Shown piece after piece: positions 1 through 11,468 of a DNA stretch of 63,866 bases (its first letter is position 1; every line of letters begins with the position of its first letter). Source of the DNA: Stenotrophomonas sp. PS02298 (GTDB lineage: Bacteria; Pseudomonadota; Gammaproteobacteria; Xanthomonadales; Xanthomonadaceae); assembly GCF_029959445.1 (NCBI RefSeq), contig NZ_JASCOR010000005.1, positions 1 to 63,866 on the forward strand, given 5' to 3'. The position numbers and the translations under genes were made by a program. The notes beneath the pieces are model-generated. The model was not told the DNA's origin. It did not search any database and worked only from the letters and a program-made list of their open reading frames with translations.

Positions 1-230
1 ACCCCCCCGGGCCTTTGCTTTTGCCCCCCCTGTAGCCCCGAGCCAGGCGCGGCTGGGGCTCTACCGGTAAGGCCTCTGCCGAGCATGGCTCGGCACTACC
101 AAAAACAACAAAGGCCCGGATCATTCCGGGCCTTTGCTTTTGCTCCACCTGTAGAGCCGAGCCATGCTCGGCTGGGGCTTTACCGGTAAGGCTTCTGCCG
201 AGCATGGCTCGGCACTACCAAACCAGAGCC
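1..230. repeat. Tandem palindromic GTAG-type (SMAG-like) repeats
   Basis: Two tandem units of about 119 bp, each starting near 'ccgggcctttgctttt' (7 and 126). Each carries 'gtag' followed by an inverted palindrome of the form gccgagc-atg-gctcggc. This is the REP-like style reported in Stenotrophomonas maltophilia. No credible gene lies in it. Confidence 0.8.
110..139. terminator. Bidirectional intrinsic terminator
   Basis: The stem aaaggcccgga/tccgggccttt with loop tcat is followed by T-rich sequence on both strands. It can end the leftward TonB-domain gene and transcription arriving from the left. Confidence 0.7.
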
Positions 231-232
231 GC

Positions 233-1231
233 TTACTTGTTCGGCGCAAACGCCAAGGTGCGACGGGTGGTGGTCGGGCTGCTGATCGGCTCGAACTTCC
301 AGCGCTTCACCGCATTCAAGGCTTCGCGGTCGAAGGTGCGTGCCGGGGTGGCGCGCAACACGCGGGCGTCGGTGACCGAGCCGTCGGTACCGATGGTCAG
401 TTCCACCAGCACTTCGCCCGAGGTGCCCGAACGCAAGGCATCGGCCGGGTAACGCGGGGCCGGGGTGCTGACGGCACGCAGCGCCGGTGCTGCCGCCGGC
501 TTGGGCGCGGCGGCCTGCTGGGCGGCGGCCTGGGCAGCGCTGCGCTGTTCGGCTTCGCGGCGGACGGCAGCCTGACGCTCTGCTTCCAGGCGCTCGCTGT
601 CCTTGCGCGCGGCTTCCTGCTTTGCTGCAAGCTGCTGGGCGGCGGTGGCTTCGGCGGCCTGCTGTTGGGCCAGGCGCTGCTGTTCGACCTGCTGCTTGGC
701 GCGGGTCTCAGCGTCCTTCTTGGCCTTGTCGGCTTCTTCGACGGTGCGGCGTTCGGCCACCTGCATGCTGCCGGTGACGCCCTGCTTCAGGCGCGGCAGC
801 GCCGGTGCGGTCGGGTCCACTTTCTCCACCAGTGCGATCAGGCGCTGGGTTTCGGTGAAGTCCTCGCGGCTCAGGGCCTGCTCGGCGGCAATCAGGGTGT
901 AGGGCTGCAGATCGGTCAATGCGCTCTTGATCGAGGCGTCGCCAGGCAGCTTGTCGCGCAGCGCGAGGTAGTACTCCATGGCGTTGTCGCCAGCCGGTGC
1001 ATACATGCGGTTGTCGCGCAGGGCGGCGCTGGCCAGGTCGCGTAGCTGCTGGGTGTCCATGGCCTGGACTTTGTCGGCAACCACCGGTGCGGCGGGTGCA
1101 GCTGCTGCGGGCGTGGCCGGTGCAGCTGCCGGTGCGGCAGGTTCATCCTTGCCGGAACAGGCGACCAGCGTGGTCAGCAGAAGAGCGGGCGCCAACAGAC
1201 GCAGCTTGCCTTTACTCATGACGTACGACAT
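233..1231 (-). CDS. TonB C-terminal domain lipoprotein
   Basis: 332 residues. A basic N-terminus and hydrophobic stretch end in a lipobox with Cys25 (TTLVAC). An Ala/Pro-rich segment follows, then a long Ala/Gln/Glu/Lys-rich coiled-coil-like stretch. The C-terminal domain (about 250-330) is TonB-like, with the 'PRYPADALRSGTSGEVLVELTIGTDGSV' type of sequence. The start at 1231 is preferred over the longer frame because AAGGGGA precedes it by about 7 nt. This is probably an envelope-anchored protein related to TonB/TolA-like energy transducers. No receptor lies next to it, so the partner is unknown. Confidence 0.8.
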   Translation of the reverse strand: MSYVMSKGKLRLLAPALLLTTLVACSGKDEPAAPAAAPATPAAAAPAAPVVADKVQAMDTQQLRDLASAALRDNRMYAPAGDNAMEYYLALRDKLPGDASIKSALTDLQPYTLIAAEQALSREDFTETQRLIALVEKVDPTAPALPRLKQGVTGSMQVAERRTVEEADKAKKDAETRAKQQVEQQRLAQQQAAEATAAQQLAAKQEAARKDSERLEAERQAAVRREAEQRSAAQAAAQQAAAPKPAAAPALRAVSTPAPRYPADALRSGTSGEVLVELTIGTDGSVTDARVLRATPARTFDREALNAVKRWKFEPISSPTTTRRTLAFAPNK

Positions 1232-1381
1232 CAAACATCCCCTTGAATCGACGAACGTGGACTGCGTTTGCCTTGACGGCGGCATGGTGGCGGCATTTCC
1301 CGATGCCGTACCCATCAGCAGTGAAGCGCGAATCTAGCATCGCCGGCACGGTAAGCGGGGGCCGATGATGACGCTGAAATG

Positions 1382-1420
1382 AAAAAGTGATGGGCGTCAC
1401 ATCATGTGACGCCCATCACT
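1382..1420 (-). terminator. Intrinsic terminator after the UPF0114 gene
   Basis: A perfect 15-bp stem (agtgatgggcgtcac and its complement, loop atcat) is followed on the minus strand by TTTTT. It lies 9 nt past the stop of the gene at 1429. Confidence 0.85.
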
Positions 1421-1428
1421 GCGGTTGC

Positions 1429-2019
1429 TCAGTGTGCGTTGGCCGCCGGTTTGGCGTGGCCGTTGGACATCAGCTTGTCGGTCCAGGCGATGCCGATGGC
1501 CGACAGGATGAACACGCAGTGGATGATGGTCTGCCACAACACGCCATCGCGGGTGAAGGTAGTGCAGGGCGACTTGAGCGCGGTCAGTTCCGGCGTGCAC
1601 AGCGGCATGCCGAGCTGGCCGGCTTCGATGAAGGTCTTGAGCAGGTGGATCGAGGAGATGCCGATGATCGCCATCGCCAGTTTCACCTTCAGCACCGAGG
1701 CATTGACGTGGCTCAGCCACTCCGGCTGGTCCGGGTGGCCCTGCAGGCCAAGACGGGAGACGAAGGTTTCGTAGCCGCCGACGATCACCATCACCAGCAG
1801 GTTGGAGATCATCACCACGTCGATCAGGCCCAGCACGATCAGCATGATCTTCTGTTCGGTCAGGCCCTGCGCGTCGGTAACCAGGTGCAGCAACTCTTTG
1901 CCAAACAGGAACACGTACACGCATTGCGCGACGATCAGCCCCAGGTACAGCGGCAGCTGCAACCAGCGCGAGGCGAAGATCAGGGACGAGAGCGGACTCA
2001 GCGGTTTGTGTTGGGACAT
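1429..2019 (-). CDS. yqhA: UPF0114 (YqhA-type) inner membrane protein
   Basis: 196 residues with about four hydrophobic segments (roughly 15-37, 55-80, 108-130, 155-175). The motif run [22 protein letters not shown] is characteristic of UPF0114. The length matches the family (about 165-200). The molecular function of the family is unknown. It is a single gene followed by a strong terminator, divergent from the GST gene at 2126. Confidence 0.88.
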   Translation of the reverse strand: MSQHKPLSPLSSLIFASRWLQLPLYLGLIVAQCVYVFLFGKELLHLVTDAQGLTEQKIMLIVLGLIDVVMISNLLVMVIVGGYETFVSRLGLQGHPDQPEWLSHVNASVLKVKLAMAIIGISSIHLLKTFIEAGQLGMPLCTPELTALKSPCTTFTRDGVLWQTIIHCVFILSAIGIAWTDKLMSNGHAKPAANAH

Positions 2020-2125
2020 TGGGAGGATGGTGCGTTGCGGAAACAGGGGAGGTTACCGGTCGCCCGGAAGGCTGCCAAGCGGCTACCGTAGGAGCCCCTG
2101 AGGATGGTTCTGCCGAGGCGTATTC

Positions 2126-2818
2126 ATGATCGACCTTTATTACTGGCCCACCCCGAATGGCCACAAGATCACCTTGTTCCTGGAAGAGGCCGGGCTGGAG
2201 TACCGCGTGCACCCGGTCAACATCGGCAAGGGCGACCAGTTCCTGCCGGAATTCCTCGCCATCTCGCCGAACAACAAGATGCCGGCCATCGTCGACCATG
2301 CCCCGGCCGACGGCGGCGCGCCGCTGAGCGTGTTCGAGTCCGGTGCCATCCTGCTGTACCTGGCCGAGAAGACCGGCCGCTTCATCCCCGCCGACCTGCG
2401 CGGCCGTGCCGCCACGCTGGAATGGCTGTTCTGGCAGATGGGCGGTCTCGGTCCGATGAGCGGGCAGATGGGCCATTTCAACGTCTATGCGCCGGAGCGC
2501 ATTCCCTACGCGATCGAACGCTATGACAGCGAGGTGCGGCGCCTGCACCGGGTGATGGACAAGCGCCTGTCCGAGTCTGCCTATCTGGGTGGTGCCGAGT
2601 ATGGCATCGCCGACATGGCCAGCTACCCGTGGATTGGTGCCTACGCCAAGCTGCCGGTGGACTTCGAGGCCTTCCCGCACCTGCGCCGCTGGCACCAGGC
2701 CATCGCCGAACGTCCGGCCACCCAGCGCGCTTACGCGGTCGGGCCGACGGTGAATCCGCAGGCCGGCCAGCCGCTCAGTGACGAGGAGAAGCGCCAGCTG
2801 TTCGGCAAGCGCGACTGA
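2126..2818 (+). CDS. yfcG: Glutathione S-transferase, nu class (YfcG-like)
   Basis: 230 residues. The N-terminal thioredoxin-like domain opens with YYWPTPNGHKITLFLEE, where Thr/Asn replace the usual catalytic Ser/Cys, as in nu-class disulfide-bond reductases. The glutathione-binding NNKMPAIVD and FESGAILLYLAEK motifs follow, then the all-helical C-terminal domain. It is probably a cytosolic GSH-dependent disulfide reductase. Its start lies 106 bp from the divergent yqhA. Confidence 0.88.
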   Translation: MIDLYYWPTPNGHKITLFLEEAGLEYRVHPVNIGKGDQFLPEFLAISPNNKMPAIVDHAPADGGAPLSVFESGAILLYLAEKTGRFIPADLRGRAATLEWLFWQMGGLGPMSGQMGHFNVYAPERIPYAIERYDSEVRRLHRVMDKRLSESAYLGGAEYGIADMASYPWIGAYAKLPVDFEAFPHLRRWHQAIAERPATQRAYAVGPTVNPQAGQPLSDEEKRQLFGKRD

Positions 2819-2854
2819 CTGACGGCAGGGGCAGCACGGGCAGGGCTCGGCTAG

Positions 2855-5116
<2,262 letters not shown>

Positions 5117-5159
5117 GGCGCGTTGTTGTTTTGATGCGTGGGTGAGGGGGGTTGGAGGC

Positions 5160-5278
5160 TTAAAGCCAAAAGCACCCCTCCCCAACCCTCCCCTTCGCTG
5201 CGCGAAAGGGAGGGTGCAACGCTCAGCCCCCTCCCTTTGGCCAAAGGCCGAGGGGAGGGTTAGGGAGGGGTCAGCTTT
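5160..5278. repeat. ctccc/gggag palindromic host repeat
   Basis: Two opposed 'cccctccccaaccctcccctt...gggaggg' units. The same family recurs at 11.25, 14.2, 49.93 and 54.0-54.8 kb. It fills the 250 bp between the dpp4 stop and the next start. Confidence 0.75.
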
Positions 5279-5368
5279 TGCACCAGCAATCCCCAACACC
5301 CCCACTTCCTACCCTTGCCGCACCGGCGGCGACTGCGTACGGTCAGCCCATCCCTTACGGAGCTGTCC

Positions 5369-7165
5369 ATGAAGCCTCTCGTCCTCGCCGTCGCCCTTGC
5401 ACTGGCCGCCCCGCTGCCGCTCACCGCAAGTGCCGCCGCACCTGCAACGACCAAGACCACGCCCGCCGCCCCGGCCTGGGTTGCGCGCAGCAATGAGCTG
5501 GCGCAGATCCTGCTGCAGGCGCAGGCGCCGTTCCAGCCGGAAATGACCAGCTTCTTCGGCGTGCCGGGTTATGACGACAAGGTCGTCGATCTGGGCGCGG
5601 ACAACGCCGCGCGCTACCGCGCCGCCATGAACAAGGCGCGCGATCAGCTGCGCGAGAAGCTGCAGGTCGAGCGCGATCCCAATCTGCGCCAGGACCTGGA
5701 GATCATGATCGGTGCCGCCGAGCGCAATATCGAAAGCAGCACCCTCAACGAACAGCACCTGATGCCGTGGGTAGATGTGCCGCAGACCGTGTTCGGCGGC
5801 ATCAACGGCCTGCTGTCCGACCAGGTGCCCGAGGCGCGCCGGGCCAAGGCACTGGACCGCCTCAATGCCTACCTCGGCAAGGCGCCGGGCACGCAGCCAC
5901 TGGCTACCCTGGCGCGCCAGCGCTACGAGGAAAAGAGCGGCACGCCGAACCTGCTGCAGCCAACCAAGATTGAAGTGGATCAAGCGCTGGCCAATGTTGA
6001 TACCTACATCGCCGGCATCGGCAAGCTGTTCGCCAAGTACAAGATCGACGGCGCCGATGCCTCGCTGGCCGAGTTGTCCACGCAGATGAAGGACTACATC
6101 GCCTGGACGCAGAAGGACGTGCTGCCGAAGGCGCGCACCGACAACCGCCTGCCGGCCGAGTTGTATGCCTTCCAGCTCAAGGAAGTGGGCGTGGACATCG
6201 ACCCGGCCCTGCTGATGCAGCGTGCCCAGCTCGAGTACATGGAAACCCGCGCGATGATGCGCCAGCTGGCACCGCTGGTGGTGCAGGCAAAGGGCTTGAA
6301 GGTTGCCGACAACACCGATTACGTGGCGGTGATCCGCGCGCTGAAGCAGGACAAGATCAGCAACGACCAGCTCGAATCGCATTACCGCGGCGTCATCGAT
6401 GCGATCGATCCGATCATCCACAAGCAGGGCATCGTTGATGTGCCGCAGCGTCCGCTGCAGATGCGCCTGGGCAGCGAGGCCGAGAGCGCTGCGTCGCCTG
6501 CACCGCATTACCTGCCGGCACCGCTGGTCGGCAACACCGGCCAGCAGGGCACCTTCGTGCTGCCGCTGGGCAACCCGGCCTCGGGCGAGAAGGCGCAGTA
6601 CGACGACTTCAACTTCGGCTCGGCGGCATGGACGCTGAGCGCGCACGAAGGCCGCCCGGGCCACGACCTGCAGTTCGCGGCGATGGTCGAGCGCGGCATC
6701 TCGCTGGCGCGCACCATGTTCGCTTTCAACTCCGTCAACGTTGAAGGCTGGGCGCTGTATGCCGAAGCCGAGATGGTGCCGTTCGAGCCGCTCGACGGGC
6801 AGATGATCGCGCTGCAGTTCCGCCTGCTGCGTGCGGCCCGTGCCATGCTCGACCCCGCGCTCAACCTGGGCCAGACCGACCGCGAGCGCGCTCGCAAGGT
6901 GTTGGTGGAAGGCGTTGGTCTGTCCGAGGCGATGGCCACCCAGGAACTGGACCGCTACACCGTGCGCGCGCCGGGCCAGGCCTGCAGCTACTTCTACGGC
7001 TACACCCGCATCATGGAACTGCGCATGCAGACCGAGCTGGCCCTGGGCGACAAGTTCGACCGCCTGGCATTCAACAACTTCCTGCTCGACCAGGGTCTGT
7101 TGCCGCCGGATCAGCTGGCCGCCGCGGTCAACGAAGTCTTCGTGCCGGCCCAGCGCCGCAAGTAA
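5369..7165 (+). CDS. DUF885 family putative zinc carboxypeptidase, exported
   Basis: 598 residues from the ATG at 5369, chosen because a signal peptide (MKPLVLAVALALAAPLPLTASAAA) starts there. The DUF885 signature SAHEGRPGHDLQF (about residues 428-440) supplies a HExxPGH-type metal site, and EGWALYAEAE follows about 30 residues later. Members are predicted periplasmic metallopeptidases. A strong terminator follows directly. The substrate is unknown. Confidence 0.88.
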   Translation: MKPLVLAVALALAAPLPLTASAAAPATTKTTPAAPAWVARSNELAQILLQAQAPFQPEMTSFFGVPGYDDKVVDLGADNAARYRAAMNKARDQLREKLQVERDPNLRQDLEIMIGAAERNIESSTLNEQHLMPWVDVPQTVFGGINGLLSDQVPEARRAKALDRLNAYLGKAPGTQPLATLARQRYEEKSGTPNLLQPTKIEVDQALANVDTYIAGIGKLFAKYKIDGADASLAELSTQMKDYIAWTQKDVLPKARTDNRLPAELYAFQLKEVGVDIDPALLMQRAQLEYMETRAMMRQLAPLVVQAKGLKVADNTDYVAVIRALKQDKISNDQLESHYRGVIDAIDPIIHKQGIVDVPQRPLQMRLGSEAESAASPAPHYLPAPLVGNTGQQGTFVLPLGNPASGEKAQYDDFNFGSAAWTLSAHEGRPGHDLQFAAMVERGISLARTMFAFNSVNVEGWALYAEAEMVPFEPLDGQMIALQFRLLRAARAMLDPALNLGQTDRERARKVLVEGVGLSEAMATQELDRYTVRAPGQACSYFYGYTRIMELRMQTELALGDKFDRLAFNNFLLDQGLLPPDQLAAAVNEVFVPAQRRK

Positions 7166-7167
7166 GC

Positions 7168-7195
7168 AAAAGGGCGCCGCAAGGCGCCCTTTTTC
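7168..7195 (+). terminator. Intrinsic terminator after the DUF885 gene
   Basis: Stem gggcgcc/ggcgccc with a gcaa tetraloop, flanked by A-run and T-run, three bases after the stop codon. Confidence 0.9.
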
Positions 7196-7204
7196 ATTGG
7201 ACAT

Positions 7205-7485
7205 ATTTTTTTGTGGGAGCGGCGTAAGCCGCGAAGCCACCACATCATCAGGTGACATGGGCACTGACGACTTCAGCACCATCAGCTTCATTTTTGTGGG
7301 AGCGGCGTAAGCCGCGAAGCCACCACATCATCAGATGACATAGACAGCAACGACTTCAGCACCATCAGCTTCATTTTTGTGGGAGTGGCGTAAGCCGCGA
7401 AGCCACCACATCATCAGATAGCAAAGCTGCCAAGGCCTTCAGCACCATCAGCTTCGCGGCTTACGCCGCTCCCACAGCTCCCACA
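7205..7485. repeat. 83-bp tandem REP-like repeat, three units plus an inverted copy
   Basis: 'gtgggag(c/t)ggcgtaagccgcgaagccacc' starts at 7213, 7296 and 7379, an exact 83-bp period. An inverted copy (gcttcgcggcttacgccgctccc) lies near 7451-7473. Other copies of the core occur in the 53.9-54.8 kb block. Confidence 0.85.
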
Positions 7486-7526
7486 GCTCCCACAGCGCGC
7501 ACAGAACAACGCCAGCCCAGGCCGCC

Positions 7527-9338
7527 TCATTCCTTGTCGTTTGAAGGCTTCACCGTCGTGCTGTCTGTCGCATCAGCCTCGAACAGATGCATCAGATCAG
7601 CGCGGGCATCGCGCGAGGTCTGCATCACCGCCACTTCGTCGTCGTACACCAGATGCTGCGCCTTGAGCAGCGCTTCATCGTGCTCGCGGAAACGCTGCAC
7701 GTGGTCGCGCGCAACGCTGTCCGGAATACCGAGAGCAGTCAGCACCCGTTCGCTGGCTTCAAGACTGGAGCCGAATACCTCACGGAACGGCTCGGCCGAC
7801 ATGTCAAGCAGCTTCCAGGCGTGCTGGCGGTTGCGCGCACGTGCCAGCACCGTCGCCTTGGGATACATGCGCCGCACCAGCCGCACCGCGCGAAGATTGG
7901 TGTCCGGGTCGTCCATCGCCATCACGAACACGCGGATGTGTTCGGCCCCGGCGGCACGCAGCAGGTCGGGCCGGGTAGGGTCGCCGTAGTACAGCTGGTT
8001 GCCGAAGCGGCGCAGGTCCTTGACCGTGTCCGGGTCGGCTTCCAGGGCAACAAAGGGAATGCGCTGTGCGGTGAGCAGACGACCGACGATCTGGCCGAAA
8101 CGGCCCATGCCGGCAATCAATACCTGCGGTCGCTGCGCCCCGGCATCCTTCAGCGTTTCATCCGGCTCGGGTTGGGCAGGGCGCGCAGGCGGCTTCAGCT
8201 GCAACGTGCGCTGCAGGGCGAGCAGCAGCAAGGGCGTGATCGCCATCGACAGGCTGACCACCGCCACCAACCGGTCATGATTGATGCGACCGAGCAGATG
8301 CGCACGCTCGGCTTCGTTGAACACCACGAAGGCGAACTCGCCACCCAGCCACAACACGCTGCCCAGCATCAGCGCATTGCGCAGCGACAGGCGGGCGGCC
8401 AGGCCCAGCGCGATCAGAATGGAGAACTTCACCGCCAGCAGGATCGCCACGCCCAGCGCGATGATCTCGGGTTCGGCGGCAACCCGCTTCAGGTCGATGC
8501 CCATGCCAACGGCGATGAAGAACAGACCAAGCAGCAGGCCCTTGAACGGTTCGATCTGCGATTCGATCTCGTGGCGGAACTCGGAGTCGGCCAGCAATAC
8601 ACCGGCGATGAAGGCGCCCAGGCTGGCGCTGAGCCCGGCCTCGGCCATGAACCAGGCCGTGCCCAGCACCACCAGCAGGGCGGTGGCGGTGAACACTTCC
8701 GGCATGCGGGTGCGGGCGACGATGTTGAACAGCTGGCGCAGCATCGGCCGGCCGAGCACGATCACCAGCATCAGCGCGCCGAGGGCGATGGAGGCATCCT
8801 GCCAGCTCAGGGTTTCGTTCTTGACCCCGCCCAGCAGGGGAATGGCCGCCAGCAGAGGAATGGCGACCAGATCCTGGAACAGCAGGATGGCAAAGCCGAG
8901 CCGGCCATAGTCGGAATTGAGTGCCTTGTGCTCGGACAACAGCTGCAGGCCCACCGCAGTGGAGGACAAGGCCAGCGCGGTGCCGATCACCAGCGCGCTC
9001 TTCCACGAGAAGTGATTGAGCAGCAGCAGGCCGCCCAACACCACCGCACTGATCAGCACCTGTACCGTGCCGGCGCCGAACACCGGCCGTCGCATCACCA
9101 TCAGCCGCGACGGCGACAGCTCCAGCCCGATCACGAACAACAGCATCACCACGCCGATCTCGGCGGCATTGAGGATGCGGTCGGCGTCCTGCACGAAGCC
9201 CAGCACATGCGGCCCCAGCACCACGCCGGCGGCCAGGTAGCCCAGCACCGCGCCCAGCCCGAAGCGCTTGAATACCGGCACGGCGATGACCGCCGCCAGC
9301 AGCAGTACCAAGGCTAGTTCGAGACCGGTGCCATGCAT
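7527..9338 (-). CDS. kefB: CPA2 K+/H+ antiporter, KefB/KefC type
   Basis: 603 residues. About twelve membrane segments occupy 1-380, with the KefB/C pore motif (QDLVAIPLLA) and the GLFFIAVGMGIDL segment. A cytoplasmic RCK/KTN domain follows (about 405-520), with the nucleotide-binding motif GMGRFGQIVGRLL and YYGDPTRPDLLRAAGA. Length and order match glutathione-gated efflux proteins (about 600-620). No KefF/KefG ancillary gene is adjacent. It probably exports K+ during electrophile stress. Confidence 0.9.
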   Translation of the reverse strand: MHGTGLELALVLLLAAVIAVPVFKRFGLGAVLGYLAAGVVLGPHVLGFVQDADRILNAAEIGVVMLLFVIGLELSPSRLMVMRRPVFGAGTVQVLISAVVLGGLLLLNHFSWKSALVIGTALALSSTAVGLQLLSEHKALNSDYGRLGFAILLFQDLVAIPLLAAIPLLGGVKNETLSWQDASIALGALMLVIVLGRPMLRQLFNIVARTRMPEVFTATALLVVLGTAWFMAEAGLSASLGAFIAGVLLADSEFRHEIESQIEPFKGLLLGLFFIAVGMGIDLKRVAAEPEIIALGVAILLAVKFSILIALGLAARLSLRNALMLGSVLWLGGEFAFVVFNEAERAHLLGRINHDRLVAVVSLSMAITPLLLLALQRTLQLKPPARPAQPEPDETLKDAGAQRPQVLIAGMGRFGQIVGRLLTAQRIPFVALEADPDTVKDLRRFGNQLYYGDPTRPDLLRAAGAEHIRVFVMAMDDPDTNLRAVRLVRRMYPKATVLARARNRQHAWKLLDMSAEPFREVFGSSLEASERVLTALGIPDSVARDHVQRFREHDEALLKAQHLVYDDEVAVMQTSRDARADLMHLFEADATDSTTVKPSNDKE

Positions 9339-9664
9339 TTAAAGGGATTCCTTGATTGATTGCGCTGACCGGTCGGGCAGCTGCCTACCGACGATTTCAC
9401 ATTATGCGGACTGTGCCGTGAGTGAATGCGAACGGCAGTCCTCCATTGGCGGGACGCAGCGATGCAGGCTTGACCCCGTCGGCCAACAGGACCAGACTCG
9501 CGCCGCTGGCGGTAGAGCCGCGCAGCACCTTTCCGGAGTCCAACCCATGTCCAGCGACAGTAGAAGTCGATCGCGATCGTCGACACCAGCGACGGCAACC
9601 GCCTGACAGGGCTGGTTCGCCCTGTGCTGGCGTTGCGGTCGCAATCCAGAACAGGCGAATCAAC
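9339..9664. other. Divergent region between kefB and mgtE with a long mgtE leader
   Basis: 326 bp without a convincing gene. It contains a gatcgcgatc palindrome near 9569-9578 and a hairpin acaggg/ccctgt (9606-9625) about 40 nt before the mgtE start. A structured leader is possible, but I could not match the M-box or yybP-ykoY consensus. Confidence 0.4.
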
Positions 9665-11035
9665 ATGAACCAGAAGCAATTTCTGCGGCCAGTGGTGGAC
9701 GCAGCCACGCTGAGCGCGCCCTTGGCCGATTACAACACCGCCGACGCGGTGGAGTATCTCAACGCCCTGCCATTGCCACTTGCGGCCAATACGCTGGCGG
9801 CACTGTCTTTGCCGCGTGCGGTCAAACTGCTGGAAGCCCCTGAGCTGCAGCATGCAGGTGAGCTGGTCGCGGCGTTGCCGCCGGCCCGCGCCGCGGCCCT
9901 GCTTGGGCTGATGGCCGACGACCGTGCCACCGATATCGTTCATGAACTGGACGATGCCGATCGCGCGCGGCTGATCCCGCTGCTTGCACCGGAGGCGCGG
10001 CGTTCGATCCAGCTGCTGCTGAGCTACCCGGCCAATACCGCCGGTGCCTTGATGACCACCGAGTTTGTCGGCGTGCCGGCAGACTGGACGGTGGCGCAGA
10101 CCCTGCAGCACATCCGCGAAGTGGAGCGCAGCCGCGAGACGGTCTACGCCATCTATGTGCTGGACCCGCAGACCCGCCAGTTGCTGCAGGTGGTGACGAT
10201 GCGGCGGCTGATCACCGGCGAGCCGGGTGATTCGATCCTGTCGGTTGCCCAGGTCAATCCGCCGGTGACGGTGGATGCCTTGCTGGACCAGGAAGAGGTA
10301 GCGCAGCTGATCCGCCGCCACGACCTGCTGGCGATCCCGGTGGCGGATGCGCAGCAGCAGATGCTGGGGATCGTCACCGTCGACGACATCCTCGATGCGT
10401 TGATCGATGAATCCACCGAGGACGTGCACAAGTTCGGTGGTGTGGAAGCCCTGGACAAGCCGTACATGCAGATCGGTTTCCTGGAGATGCTGCGCAAGCG
10501 TGCCGGCTGGTTGAGCGTGCTGTTCCTCGGCGAAATGCTCACCGCCAGCGCCATGCAGCACTATGAGGACGAGCTGGCGCGTGCGGTGGTGCTGACCTTG
10601 TTCATCCCGCTGATCATGAGTTCGGGTGGCAACTCCGGCTCACAGGCGACCTCGCTGCTGATCCGCTCGCTGGCGCTGCGCGAGCTGCGCCTGCGCGACT
10701 GGTGGAAGGTCGCCCTGCGCGAGCTGCCGACCGGCGTGGTGCTGGGTGCGATCCTCGGCACCTTGGCGATCATCCGCATCACGGTCTGGCAGTTGGCGGG
10801 CCTGCACGACTACGGCGAGCACTGGAAGCTGCTGGCGGTGACCATTGGCGCGGCCCTGATCGGCATCGTCACCTTCGGTTCCTTGTCCGGCTCGATGCTG
10901 CCGTTCGTGCTCAAGCGCCTGGGCTTCGACCCGGCCAGCGCCTCGGCGCCGTTCGTGGCAACGCTGGTGGATGTCACCGGCCTGGTGATCTATTTCAGCA
11001 TCGCCGCAATGATCCTCGGCGGCACCCTGCTCTGA
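9665..11035 (+). CDS. mgtE: Magnesium transporter MgtE
   Basis: 456 residues from the ATG at 9665 (AGGCGA upstream); the frame is open further 5' but only this start gives the family length. The order is an N-domain of helical repeats (EYLNALPLPLAANTLAAL, MADDRATDIVHELDD), a CBS pair (about 140-260, TTEFVGVPADWTV and DDILDALIDESTED), a connecting helix, and five membrane helices with the SSGGNSGSQATSLLIRSLAL pore motif. It is a Mg2+-gated Mg2+ channel of the inner membrane. Confidence 0.93.
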   Translation: MNQKQFLRPVVDAATLSAPLADYNTADAVEYLNALPLPLAANTLAALSLPRAVKLLEAPELQHAGELVAALPPARAAALLGLMADDRATDIVHELDDADRARLIPLLAPEARRSIQLLLSYPANTAGALMTTEFVGVPADWTVAQTLQHIREVERSRETVYAIYVLDPQTRQLLQVVTMRRLITGEPGDSILSVAQVNPPVTVDALLDQEEVAQLIRRHDLLAIPVADAQQQMLGIVTVDDILDALIDESTEDVHKFGGVEALDKPYMQIGFLEMLRKRAGWLSVLFLGEMLTASAMQHYEDELARAVVLTLFIPLIMSSGGNSGSQATSLLIRSLALRELRLRDWWKVALRELPTGVVLGAILGTLAIIRITVWQLAGLHDYGEHWKLLAVTIGAALIGIVTFGSLSGSMLPFVLKRLGFDPASASAPFVATLVDVTGLVIYFSIAAMILGGTLL

Positions 11036-11220
11036 ATGTAGTGCCGAGCCATGCTCGGCAGAGGCTTTACCCGTAGAGGGGGACCTGTAGTGCCGAGCCA
11101 TGCTCGGCAGAGGCTTTACCCGTAGAGGGGGACCTGTAGTGCCGAGCCATGCTCGGCAGAGGCTTTACCCGTAGAGGGGGGACCTGTAGTGCCGAGCCAT
11201 GCTCGGCAAGGGCTCTATCG
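11036..11220. repeat. Four tandem SMAG-like repeats, 49-50 bp period
   Basis: 'gtgccgagccatgctcggca' begins at 11041, 11090, 11139 and 11189. The fourth spacing is one base longer. Each unit is preceded by tgtag and followed by gaggctttacccgtagagg (last copy diverged). Confidence 0.9.
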
Positions 11221-11242
11221 GCAAGACCTACGTCAAACGCAA

Positions 11243-11345
11243 AAAACTACCCCTCCCCAACCCTCCCCTTGGCTACGCCAAAGGGAGGGGGCAGAGCCTG
11301 TCTCCCTCCCTTGCGCGTAGCGCAGGGGAGGGCCGGGGAGGGGGG
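11243..11345. repeat. ctccc/gggag palindromic host repeat
   Basis: Two inverted 'cctcccc...ggggagg' units of the family seen at 5.16, 14.2 and 54 kb. The rest of the gap to 11469 shows nothing recognisable. Confidence 0.75.
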
Positions 11346-11468
11346 CTCTTCGCGGCAATCACGGCCACTCCCCACCAACACCCCAAAACACCCCCACTTT
11401 GATCCAACGCAGCCCACCCAGCACCGCAGCCGTGTACCTTTGACCCGGTACCCGCAACAGGCGTCGCA

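Noticed and set aside
5309-7291. 660-codon open frame antisense to the DUF885 gene
   Set aside because: Same kind of GC-driven shadow; the sense strand has signal peptide and metal motif.
7587-9317. 576-codon frame antisense to kefB
   Set aside because: Gln/His/Arg-rich nonsense composition; the antiporter is unmistakable on the other strand.
9480-9640. M-box or yybP-ykoY riboswitch before mgtE
   Set aside because: I could not align the known conserved cores of either class.
11036-11220. Possible CRISPR array
   Set aside because: Four copies at 49-50 bp are whole-unit tandem repeats with no unique spacers and palindromic REP structure; no cas genes.
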